From: DASTBU01 sp035711845
GTDB lineage: Bacteria; Acidobacteriota; Vicinamibacteria; Vicinamibacterales; 2-12-FULL-66-21
Direction of reading: 5' to 3'
Length of the DNA stretch: 35,398 nucleotides
NCBI GenBank assembly: GCA_035711845.1
Contig: DASTBU010000174.1
Location: 1 to 35,398 of the forward strand
Shown here in pieces: positions 1-7,400 of this stretch. Numbering within the stretch: position 1 is the first letter of the stretch; every line of letters begins with the position of its first letter. Made by a program: the position numbers and the translations under genes. The notes below the pieces were generated by a model. That model was not told where the DNA came from. It saw nothing but the letters and a program-made list of their open reading frames with translations, and did no database searches.

Positions 1-2
1 CC

Positions 3-1229
3 TGGGGTATCTACCTGGCCCGGCGGCGCGTCCGCGCCCAGCTCGCCGACGCGATTGTCGACCGGACGGTGGCGCTGAGGCGGCTGGGCATGTTCCTCGG
101 CTTGACAGCGTTGATCAACGTGCTGGTGGGGACGCAGGTCACCTATCGAGCGGTGGAGCAGATGGAGTCTGTGCAGTTCTGCGGCCAGGCCTGTCATGTC
201 ATGACTCCCCAATCGAAGAGCCACATGGTGTCACCTCACGCGCGCGTGCCGTGTGTGGAGTGTCACGTGGGAGAAGGCGCGAGTGGGTGGGTCGAGAGCA
301 AAGCCGCCGGAACGCGACAGCTGATCGAGGTCGCCTTCAACACCTACCCGCGGCCGGTTCCGTCGGCGCTCGCCAGCGGCCGGCTCGTCCCCTCTCGAGA
401 AACCTGCGAACACTGTCACTGGCCGGAGAAGTTCGCGGCCACACGTCTACGCGTGATTTCCAAATTCGCGGAGGATGCGTCCAACACCGAGACGCAGACC
501 GTGTTGATGATGATGGTGGGGGGGAGCCGATCGGGAGGCATTCACGGGAAGCATTTCAGGCCCGGCACCGAGATCCGTTTCGCGGCAGCCGATCCGCAGC
601 GCCAGCAGATCCCATGGGTCGAGTACCGGGACGCGACCACCGGCGAGACGCGGGTGTATCGGTCTGGAGAGGTCAGCCAGCAAGCCGAGTCGGCCTCGAC
701 CAGGGTCGTGATGCAGTGCGTCGACTGCCACAACCGCCCCACGCACACCTTTGCCGGGCCTGAACGCGAGCTGGACCTCGCGTTCGCCGGTGGCTGGCTC
801 CCGACGACCCTACCGTTCCTGAAGAAGAAGAGCCTGGAAGCACTGAAGGCCACCTACACGTCGAGCGAGGAGGCTGCACGGAAGATCCCCGATGCTATCG
901 TGAGCTACTACAAGGAATCACATCCCGAGATCTACGCGGCGCGCACGGCCGACGTGCAGGGCGCCGGCCGGTATGTCGCGGAGATCTACGGGCGCAACGT
1001 CTTTCCGGATCTGAACGTCACCTGGGGTACGTATCCGAACAACCTCGGGCACGAATCCTCGCCGGGTTGCTTCCGGTGCCACGACGGCCTGCACACGAGT
1101 GCCGACGGAAAAACGATCACGCAGGACTGCTCGGCGTGCCACGAAGCCGTGGCGATCGAAGAGGCCTCCCCCGAGGTCCTGAAGACGCTCGGCCTGGCGG
1201 AGCGGCTGGCTGCCGTCAGACGGAAGTAG
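3..1229 (+). CDS. Multiheme cytochrome c (NapC/NirT-like), 5' partial
   Basis: Membrane-anchored electron-transfer cytochrome. The reading frame is open to the left edge, and the peptide before the internal GTG at 69 (…GIYLARRRVRAQLADAIVDR) looks like the end of a first TM helix plus a basic loop, so the gene starts outside the window. A second TM helix follows (about nt 90-135). Heme sites in order: CGQACH (nt 180-197, a CX3CH site followed by Val-Met), CVECH, CEHCH, CVDCH, CFRCH and CSACH, so six c-type hemes. The first two with the SPHARV spacer resemble NapC/NrfH-type quinol dehydrogenases; the C-terminal half carries the extra hemes. Probable role: quinol oxidation and electron delivery to a periplasmic partner encoded outside the window. 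The partner and direction of electron flow cannot be read from this sequence. Confidence 0.85.
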   Translation, partial: WGIYLARRRVRAQLADAIVDRTVALRRLGMFLGLTALINVLVGTQVTYRAVEQMESVQFCGQACHVMTPQSKSHMVSPHARVPCVECHVGEGASGWVESKAAGTRQLIEVAFNTYPRPVPSALASGRLVPSRETCEHCHWPEKFAATRLRVISKFAEDASNTETQTVLMMMVGGSRSGGIHGKHFRPGTEIRFAAADPQRQQIPWVEYRDATTGETRVYRSGEVSQQAESASTRVVMQCVDCHNRPTHTFAGPERELDLAFAGGWLPTTLPFLKKKSLEALKATYTSSEEAARKIPDAIVSYYKESHPEIYAARTADVQGAGRYVAEIYGRNVFPDLNVTWGTYPNNLGHESSPGCFRCHDGLHTSADGKTITQDCSACHEAVAIEEASPEVLKTLGLAERLAAVRRK

Positions 1230-1377
1230 CGCGCAACCGCGCGTGCGGTCCGCGTCCACCGCATCCCGCTTGGCGATCATGCACTCGACGGCAGCGGTCG
1301 CAGGGGGCGGCTCACAGGTCTGAGCCTCCGGCGGCAACCGCGCGGCAGAGCCGGTTTTCGACTACCATGCAATCCAC

Positions 1378-2652
1378 ATGAGATCCGCAGCTGTCGCGAT
1401 CCTGATGGTGCTCACCCTCTCGACGCCCGGCCTTGGGCAGCAGCGCCTTGCACCGCCCGCCGACCCCGCCGTCGTCGGGCCCGACGCGGCGGCGCAGGCG
1501 TATCTCGACACCGTGCCGTCGGAGAAGAAAGCGCGATCCGATGCGTACTTCGAAGGTGGCTATTGGTTGATGCTCTGGCAGTTCCTGTGGTCCTCGGCCG
1601 TCCTGGTGCTGCTGCTGCACAGCGGCTGGTCGGCGCGGCTCCGCGACCTCGGCGCGCGCGCCACCCGCTTCCGCTCGATTCAGCCGGGCATCTACTGGTT
1701 CGGGTTCGTGCTGATCACGACGCTCGTCGGACTTCCGCTCGCGGTGTACGGCGGCTTCTGGCGCGAGCATCAGTACGATCTCGCGACGCAGACGTTCGGC
1801 GGCTGGATGGGCGACTACGTGAAAGCGCTCGGTCTTCAGCTCGTGCTCGGGGCCATTCTGATCGTCGTTCTCTATGCGGTGCTGCGTCGTACGGGCCGCA
1901 GCTGGTGGATCTGGGGAGCGGCGGTCACCATCGCCTTCGCGTCCTTCATCAACACGATAGGCCCCGTCTATCTCGCGCCCATCTTCAACACCTATCAGCC
2001 GCTCCAGAACGCCACCGTCCGGGAGCCGATCCTGCGCATGGCGCATGCCAACGGCATTGCGGCCAACGAGGTGTGGGAGGTGGACGCGTCGAGGCAGACG
2101 ACACGGATCAGCGCCAACGTGAGCGGCATGCTGGGCACCGAGCGGATCACGCTGAACGACAACCTGCTGAACCGCGCGTCGCCCGCGGCGGTCGAGGCGG
2201 TGATGGGGCACGAGATGGGCCACTACGTGCTCAACCATGTCTACGAGATGCTGGCCTACTTCGCGATCGTCATCGCGGCCGGATTTGCGATCACCGGGTG
2301 GGCGTTCGATCGGCTGGCGGCCCGATACCGATCGCGATGGCGGGTGAACGGCATTGCCGATCCGGCAGGGATGCCGCTCATCGTGCTGATCTTCGGGGCG
2401 TATCTGTTCCTGCTCACGCCGGTGCTGAACACGATCATCCGGACCAACGAGTACGAGGCCGACATCTTCGGCCTGAACGCCGCGGGGCAGCCCGACGGCT
2501 TCGCCGAGGCCGCGCTGCTGCTCGGCGATTATCGGAAGCTCGATCCCTCGCCGCTCGAAGAGGTCATCCTCTTCGATCATCCGAGCGGGCGCACGCGCAT
2601 CCTCGCAGCGATGCGGTACAAGGCGAACACCACGCTGGAGCGCCGGCCCTAG
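1378..2652 (+). CDS. M48 family zinc metalloprotease (Ste24/CAAX protease 1-like)
   Basis: Integral membrane zinc endopeptidase of the M48 family, 424 aa. The N-terminus has a signal-anchor-like segment ending near LGQQ, then four or more TM helices (residues about 60-80, 105-125, 150-170, 180-200). The zinc site HEMGH is at residues 278-282 and the third ligand lies in NEYEADIFG (Glu360), the usual M48 arrangement; two further TM helices lie between them (about 290-310 and 335-355). The long N-terminal membrane part matches Ste24/CAAX prenyl protease 1 rather than the shorter HtpX, although bacteria lack prenylated CAAX substrates, so the likely job is membrane-protein quality control. The ATG at 1378 fits the onset of the hydrophobic segment. 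It stands alone between the cytochrome and the winged-helix gene. Confidence 0.92.
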   Translation: MRSAAVAILMVLTLSTPGLGQQRLAPPADPAVVGPDAAAQAYLDTVPSEKKARSDAYFEGGYWLMLWQFLWSSAVLVLLLHSGWSARLRDLGARATRFRSIQPGIYWFGFVLITTLVGLPLAVYGGFWREHQYDLATQTFGGWMGDYVKALGLQLVLGAILIVVLYAVLRRTGRSWWIWGAAVTIAFASFINTIGPVYLAPIFNTYQPLQNATVREPILRMAHANGIAANEVWEVDASRQTTRISANVSGMLGTERITLNDNLLNRASPAAVEAVMGHEMGHYVLNHVYEMLAYFAIVIAAGFAITGWAFDRLAARYRSRWRVNGIADPAGMPLIVLIFGAYLFLLTPVLNTIIRTNEYEADIFGLNAAGQPDGFAEAALLLGDYRKLDPSPLEEVILFDHPSGRTRILAAMRYKANTTLERRP

Positions 2653-2713
2653 TTGTTGGTCCGGGCCAGCCGAAGCTCTGATACGATCGCGTGTCCTCGT
2701 TCCCCTTCAGGCT

Positions 2714-4096
2714 GTGGCCCGCTACCGCTTCGCCAACTTCGTCGTGTCGCCCAGGCGCCGTCTCCTCGTGCGGGACGGCCACGAGCTTCCGCTCATCCCG
2801 CGCTACTTCGATCTCCTCGTTCTGCTGATCGAGCGCCGGCACGAGGCCGTGCACCGGCGCGACATCTTCGAAGGCGTCTGGACCGATGTCATTGTCTCCG
2901 ACAGCGCGCTGAGCCAGGCGATCCGCACCATTCGCCGGACGCTCGGCGACGATTCGCGCGAGCCGCGTTTCATTCGCACGGTGTCCCGGCACGGATATCG
3001 ATTCGTGTGTCCCGACGTCGTCGAAGAGGAGGACGACGGGTCGTGGAGCCTTGCGGCGCCGGGCTCCCAGGGTTCCCCGCCCACGGACGCACCCGGTGAT
3101 CCGTTCGAACCGCTCCTCGAGCGCCTGACGCAGGCGGCCAGTCCCGAAGAGGATCGCCGTGAAGCCGCCGAGCTGCTGCATGCGCTCGGAACGGCCGAGG
3201 CGCTGAGACGCCTTGGAACGCGGCCCGGTCATCCGTCCGCACGCGCGCTGCTGCGCGATACCCGCTGGGATTCGCCCGGCGCCGCCCAGGTGCCGCTGCT
3301 CGGAGCACCCGCACCGATGGCGGTCGCGCGCGCGCTGGTTGCGCTGCGGCTCGGTCGCGCGTCGCGCATCGCCGCCAGGCGATGGGCCGGCGCATCGGTC
3401 GGCGCCGGCATGGCTGGCGCGGCAGCGGGCGCGCTGGGAGGATTGATCCTCGCGGCCCTGCCAGGAAGCGCGGCGCCGATCGGCGTCGCTCCGGTGCTGG
3501 CCGTCATCGGCGGGGGCTGCGGGGCGCTCGGAGGTGCCGGCGTGGGGGCGGGCTTATCGCTGGCTGAAGCGAGCGCTCGATCGGCACGGCTGCTCGCGCT
3601 GATGGGCGGCGCCGCCCTCGGCGGCGGCATCGTCGGTTCCGTCGTCCAGTGGCTGGCGCGATGGAGCCTTGCGGCGCTCGTTGGCCTGAGGCTCGACATC
3701 GGCGGAAGCGTGGAAGGCCTCGTCATCGGTGCGGCCGCCGGGCTCGGCTACGGCCTCGCGACCCGATGGACGGCAGGGGAAATAGCCGCGCCGCGAGGGC
3801 GTCGGCGCCTTCAGGCGGCTGCGGTCACGGCCGCATTGTGCGGACTTGCCGGGCTGGTGCTGACGGTTGCCGGACGCCCGCTCGTCGGCGGAACCGTTCA
3901 CGCGATTGCGCGTGCTGCTCACGGCTCGCAGGTGACGCTCGCGCCACTCGGCCGGCTGATCGGCGAACCCGGCTTCGGGCCCATCTCGCAGGCCATCATC
4001 GGGTTCGGGGAGGGCGCCCTGTTCGGGTGTGGCGTGGCGCTCGGGCTCATGCGCCGTCCGTCGGATCCTGCAGAAGTCCGCCGGGATCAGGCCTGA
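2714..4096 (+). CDS. Winged-helix (OmpR/CadC-type) regulator with membrane tail
   Basis: 460 aa from a GTG start. Residues about 1-100 form an OmpR/PhoB-type winged helix (Trans_reg_C): the pattern PLIPRYFDLLVLLIERR, DIFEGVWTDVIVSDSALSQA and the wing RFIRTVSRHGYRF are characteristic. There is no receiver domain. Residues about 100-180 are a charged linker with an Ala/Leu-rich helical stretch (EEDRREAAELLHALGTAEAL). From about 195 onward the protein is Gly/Ala-rich and hydrophobic, with perhaps six to eight TM helices. The architecture recalls CadC/ToxR one-component sensors, where DNA binding is tethered to a membrane sensor, but here the C-terminus is a polytopic membrane domain I do not recognise. 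Target genes are unknown. No strong Shine-Dalgarno sequence is visible upstream. Confidence 0.85.
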   Translation: MARYRFANFVVSPRRRLLVRDGHELPLIPRYFDLLVLLIERRHEAVHRRDIFEGVWTDVIVSDSALSQAIRTIRRTLGDDSREPRFIRTVSRHGYRFVCPDVVEEEDDGSWSLAAPGSQGSPPTDAPGDPFEPLLERLTQAASPEEDRREAAELLHALGTAEALRRLGTRPGHPSARALLRDTRWDSPGAAQVPLLGAPAPMAVARALVALRLGRASRIAARRWAGASVGAGMAGAAAGALGGLILAALPGSAAPIGVAPVLAVIGGGCGALGGAGVGAGLSLAEASARSARLLALMGGAALGGGIVGSVVQWLARWSLAALVGLRLDIGGSVEGLVIGAAAGLGYGLATRWTAGEIAAPRGRRRLQAAAVTAALCGLAGLVLTVAGRPLVGGTVHAIARAAHGSQVTLAPLGRLIGEPGFGPISQAIIGFGEGALFGCGVALGLMRRPSDPAEVRRDQA

Positions 4097-4249
4097 ACCA
4101 CGGATTTCGGCTATTTTTCGCTCGGCACGCATCCCTCACTGCCATCTCATGCAATGCTCACCGCCCGGTGAAGACGCCGAGTGCCTCCACCGGTGATGCT
4201 TCCTGGGCGCCCACGCCGACTGCGACGGTGGGCACCTGGAGGACAAGCG

Positions 4250-4723
4250 ATGCATACCCTCGTATCCATGGCGACCTTTCGGCACACCACGCTCCGCATT
4301 GCCACCGAACGGCCGACGGAGTTCATCGACCTGACCGCTCAGCTCGAAGCGCTGGTTGCCGAAGCCGGAATCTACGCCGGGCTCGTCAACATCCAGAGCC
4401 AGCACACCACGACTGGAATCGTCGTGAACGAGCACGAGCCACTGCTGCTCTCCGACTTCGCGGCGCTGCTCGCCCGCACGGCGCCCCACGACGGCGACTA
4501 CCGCCACGACGACATGAGCTCCCGCACGGTCAACGTGGCGCCGGACGAACGATCCAACGGCCATTCCCATTGCCGCGCGCTGCTGCTGGGGGCAACAGCC
4601 TGCCTGAACGTGGCCGACACCCGACTGCAATTGGGACGGTGGCAGCGTGTCTTCCTGGTCGAGTTGGATGGGCCCCGCACGCGCGAGATCTCGGTGCTCG
4701 TCGTCGGGGAGTGCGCGCGATGA
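4250..4723 (+). CDS. YjbQ family protein (UPF0047, secondary thiamine-phosphate synthase-like)
   Basis: 157 aa, about the normal length of the YjbQ/UPF0047 family. Seen: the family signature NIQSQHTTTGIVVNE, a second histidine cluster SNGHSHCRALLLG, and the C-terminal GRWQRVFLVELDGPRTREISV strand pattern. Some members weakly complement thiamine-phosphate synthase mutants; the physiological role is unsettled. The open frame continues upstream to 4181, but the ATG at 4250 is preceded by GGAGG at the right spacing, so I choose it; an in-frame ATG at 4268 is the alternative. The stop overlaps the start of the radical SAM gene as ATGA (4720-4723), so the two are translationally coupled. Confidence 0.9.
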   Translation: MHTLVSMATFRHTTLRIATERPTEFIDLTAQLEALVAEAGIYAGLVNIQSQHTTTGIVVNEHEPLLLSDFAALLARTAPHDGDYRHDDMSSRTVNVAPDERSNGHSHCRALLLGATACLNVADTRLQLGRWQRVFLVELDGPRTREISVLVVGECAR

Positions 4724-6222
4724 GGGTCAAGCTGATCCTTCCCGCGCTCACCGAGGCGACCAGCCCGTTCTGGCGACCGATCAAGTACTCGTTGTTTCCC
4801 CCGCTCGGCCTCGCAACGCTCGCCGGTTACCTGAGTGAAGACGACGAGGTGGAGATCCAGGACGAGCACGTGGAGACGCTTCGACTGGACGACACGCCCG
4901 ACCTCGTCGTCATTCAGGTCTACATCACGTCGGCGTACCGCGCGTATCGCCTCGCGGATCAGTATCGGCAGCGTGGCGCCCACGTGGCGCTCGGTGGTCT
5001 GCACGTCACCTCGCTGCCGGACGAGGCGGCGCGGCACGCGGACACAATCTTTCTCGGGCCGGGGGAGGACACGTGGCCGCAGTTCCTCTCGGACTTCCGG
5101 CGCGGCAACCCCGCACGCGTGTACAAGTCGGTCACCCGGACGCTGGCGCGCCTTCCACCGATCCGGCGCGATCTGATCGAGCGACGCCTGTATCTCGTGC
5201 CCAACTCGATCGTCGTGTCGCGCGGCTGCCCGCACGTCTGCGACTTCTGCTACAAAGAGGCGTTCTTCGAGGGCGGCCGGTCTTTCTACACCCAGACGGT
5301 GGACGATGCGCTCGCGGAAATCGAACGGCTGCCCGGACGTCATCTCTATTTTCTGGACGATCATCTCTTCGGGGATCGCCGCTTCGCGGCCTCGCTGTTC
5401 GACGGGATGCGAGGCATGGGACGACTCTGGCAGGCGGCCGGCACCGTGAACGCGGTCCTCGCGCCGGGCCTCCTCGAGCGCGCAGTGGAATCGGGTCTTC
5501 GCAGCCTGTTCGTCGGGTTCGAAACGCTCACCGACGCAAACCTGGTCGAGCAGCGGAAATATCAGAACCTGCGACGCGACTACGGCGCGGCCGTCCGGCG
5601 GCTGCACGACCTCGGCGTGATGATCAACGGCAGCTTCGTCTTCGGGATGGATGCCGACGACGGCTCGGTGTTCGAGCGTACTGTCGAATGGGCGGTCGAG
5701 CAGGGGATCGAGACCGCGACGTTCCACATCCTCACGCCGTATCCCGGGACGGCCCTGTACAGCCGGCTGGCAGCGCAAGGGCGGCTCGCCGTTCACGATT
5801 GGAATCTGTACGACACCCGCCATACGGTGTTTCGTCCGGCGCTGATGTCTGCCGACGAGCTCGAGCGCGGGTACTGGCGCGCCTATCGCGATTTCTACAC
5901 ATGGAGATCGCTCGTGCGTGGAGCATCTGCCCACGACAGCGTGCTCGCCGGCCTGCGACACCTGGCGTACGCCGCAGGGTGGAAGAAGTTCGAGCCGCTG
6001 TGGGATCTGATCATCCGCGCGAAGCGGGCCGGGATGATGCTGCCCGTGCTGGAGGCCATCCTCAGTGAGTTCGGACGGCGGTCGTCGATACGGGAGATGC
6101 GGAGAGCGCTGGGCCGCGGATTCAGCCCGGGTAGAGACGCGAGTTCAGCACGGGGGCTCGGGCACACGGGGCCTCGGCTTCGCCCTTCGTACAGCAAAAC
6201 GCGTCATTCTATCCCTGACTAG
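4720..6222 (+). CDS. B12-binding domain radical SAM protein
   Basis: 500 aa. The N-terminal ~140 residues are a cobalamin-binding-like Rossmann domain (PPLGLATLAGYL, DLVVIQVYITSAYRAYRLAD, ALGGLHVTSLPDEAARHAD, FLGPGEDTW); the DxHxxG motif that holds base-off B12 is not evident. The radical SAM core follows: CPHVCDFCY with the [4Fe-4S] ligands C170, C174 and C177, then FLDDHLFGD, SLFVGFETLTDAN and a GSFVFGMD(A)DD strand. The C-terminus (about 390-470) is helical and aromatic-rich. This is the B12-binding radical SAM class that includes methyltransferases and lipid- or natural-product-modifying enzymes; the substrate cannot be read here. Translation is coupled to yjbQ by an ATGA overlap. A longer open frame upstream (from 3649) is antisense or out-of-frame sequence over other genes and is not part of the protein. 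Confidence 0.9.
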   Translation: MRVKLILPALTEATSPFWRPIKYSLFPPLGLATLAGYLSEDDEVEIQDEHVETLRLDDTPDLVVIQVYITSAYRAYRLADQYRQRGAHVALGGLHVTSLPDEAARHADTIFLGPGEDTWPQFLSDFRRGNPARVYKSVTRTLARLPPIRRDLIERRLYLVPNSIVVSRGCPHVCDFCYKEAFFEGGRSFYTQTVDDALAEIERLPGRHLYFLDDHLFGDRRFAASLFDGMRGMGRLWQAAGTVNAVLAPGLLERAVESGLRSLFVGFETLTDANLVEQRKYQNLRRDYGAAVRRLHDLGVMINGSFVFGMDADDGSVFERTVEWAVEQGIETATFHILTPYPGTALYSRLAAQGRLAVHDWNLYDTRHTVFRPALMSADELERGYWRAYRDFYTWRSLVRGASAHDSVLAGLRHLAYAAGWKKFEPLWDLIIRAKRAGMMLPVLEAILSEFGRRSSIREMRRALGRGFSPGRDASSARGLGHTGPRLRPSYSKTRHSIPD

Positions 6223-6320
6223 ACCGGGGGGCTTCGCGCCGCCCGCCTCCGCTAAAGCTTCGGCGAGGCTCGCCGAAGCGCCTGCGGCGCGAAGGCGGCC
6301 GGCGTGGCGCGCCCGTGGCG
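6223..6320. repeat. REP-like hairpin element (copy 1)
   Basis: Directly after the radical SAM stop. It contains a perfect hairpin, GCTTCGGCGAG (6257-6267) against CTCGCCGAAGC (6269-6279), embedded in CCGCCTCCGC…GCGCGAAGGCGG. The same flanks, in reverse orientation and with a GCTGCGGCGAG/CTCGCCGCAGC stem, occur at 30361-30420, so this is a dispersed intergenic repeat family. No reading frame in it resembles a protein. Confidence 0.7.
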
Positions 6321-6325
6321 TGCCC

Positions 6326-6387
6326 TAGTCCGTTGTGCGGCTCCACAACGCGTACGAAATTCTCGTTTCGAGCCGCATACCGGACTA
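6326..6387. repeat. Imperfect inverted repeat, 18-nt arms
   Basis: Left arm TAGTCCGTTGTGCGGCTC (6326-6343) and right arm GAGCCGCATACCGGACTA (6370-6387) are complementary at 16 of 18 positions, with a small internal hairpin (CGAAA…TTTCG). It could be a mobile-element end pair, a REP-type element or an RNA hairpin; it encodes nothing recognisable. Confidence 0.65.
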
Positions 6388-6442
6388 AAGCAGTTGTGCT
6401 CACGTGTGAAGACTGTGACGCCCATCACGACGAACACGACTA

Positions 6443-6490
6443 CACGACGACCACGACGACCACGACGACCTATTGGCGGTTGTCGTCGTG
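6443..6490. repeat. Three tandem CACGACGAC units with a complementary GTCGTCGTG
   Basis: Three perfect tandem copies of CACGACGAC (6443-6469), followed 12 nt later by GTCGTCGTG (6482-6490), which can pair with any of them. It is part of a 506-nt gene-free stretch (6223-6728) that holds only repeats and, at its end, the Shine-Dalgarno region (GAAGGA, about 6721) of the methyltransferase gene. Confidence 0.75.
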
Positions 6491-6728
6491 ATCTTCGTGA
6501 ACTTCGCGAACGTCGTGTGTCGACGTAGCGTGTCGCCGTTACCTCGACGCAACTGACCTTCGGTGTAGAACGAGGAGATGGAGAGGTAGAGAGTCAGAGC
6601 GCTCCGATTCTCGCCGGTTCTTAACCCCCTCAGCCGTTGCGGCCTTCGCGATCGTTGTGGTCGCTCCAGTCCGGCTCACCAGTTTGCAGCGCTCCGCCAA
6701 TCGATTACAGGTTTATGATTGAAGGACC

Positions 6729-7400
6729 ATGCACAAGCGATTGCCTACCGCTCGGATTCTGTTTCCGGCCCTGCTGTTCATCGGCGTCGGCGTGGTAGCA
6801 CAGGCACCAAAAACCCAGCACGAGGCGCACAAGCTGCACGGCGATCCGAAAGCCTACATCGCGGCGCTCGAGGACCCTGCGCGCGACGGCTATCAGAAGC
6901 CCCACGAAGTGATGGAAGCGCTGCACGTGAAGGAAGGCGAGGTCATCGCCGACATCGGCGCGGGCTCGGGCTATTTCACGCTTCGCCTGTCGCACCACGT
7001 TGGCTCGACGGGGCACGTATACGGCGTGGACATCAGCCCTGACATGATCCGGCACCTGAACCGGCGAATCAGCGAGGCCGGGCTGTTGAACGTCTCGACC
7101 ATACTCGCACAGCCGGACGATCCGTTGCTGCCGCGTCCGGTGGATCGGTTCCTGGTCGTGGACGTCTGGCATCACATCGAGAATCAGCCGGCGTATCTCG
7201 GGCTGATGAAGAAGATGCTGAAGCCGGGCGGCCAGGTCGTGATGATCGACTTCCACAAGAAAGAGCTGCCGATCGGCCCGCCGACGGGGATGAAGATCGC
7301 GCGCGAAGACCTGCTGCACCAGATGCAGGAGCACGGCTTCAAGCTCGTCGCGGAGCACACGTTCCTGCCGTACCAGTACTTTCTCGTGTTTTCGCTCTAG
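6729..7400 (+). CDS. Exported class I SAM-dependent methyltransferase
   Basis: 223 aa. Residues 1-25 look like a signal peptide (basic start, hydrophobic core ILFPALLFIGVGVV, then AQA). The Rossmann methyltransferase motifs follow: motif I DIGAGSGYF (residues 75-83), the acidic end of strand 2 in GVDISPD, FLVVDVWHHI as motif II/post-II, and LKPGGQVVMIDF as motif III. Small-molecule and protein methyltransferases share this fold; the substrate is not evident. An exported SAM enzyme is odd because SAM is cytoplasmic, though similar signal-bearing proteins are, to my knowledge, not rare in Acidobacteriota. The stop codon is shared with the convergent neighbour through the palindrome CTAG (7397-7400). 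Start chosen at the ATG 3 nt after GAAGGA. Confidence 0.88.
   Translation: MHKRLPTARILFPALLFIGVGVVAQAPKTQHEAHKLHGDPKAYIAALEDPARDGYQKPHEVMEALHVKEGEVIADIGAGSGYFTLRLSHHVGSTGHVYGVDISPDMIRHLNRRISEAGLLNVSTILAQPDDPLLPRPVDRFLVVDVWHHIENQPAYLGLMKKMLKPGGQVVMIDFHKKELPIGPPTGMKIAREDLLHQMQEHGFKLVAEHTFLPYQYFLVFSL

Noticed and set aside
1312..2580. 422-codon minus-strand open frame opposite the M48 protease gene
   Set aside because: It is the antisense of an HEMGH protease with clear family motifs; its product is Arg/Gln/His-rich with no fold pattern.
3649..4719. N-terminal 357 codons of the open frame that contains the radical SAM gene
   Set aside because: This part overlaps the winged-helix gene and yjbQ in another frame and has shadow composition; the true start is the ATG at 4720.
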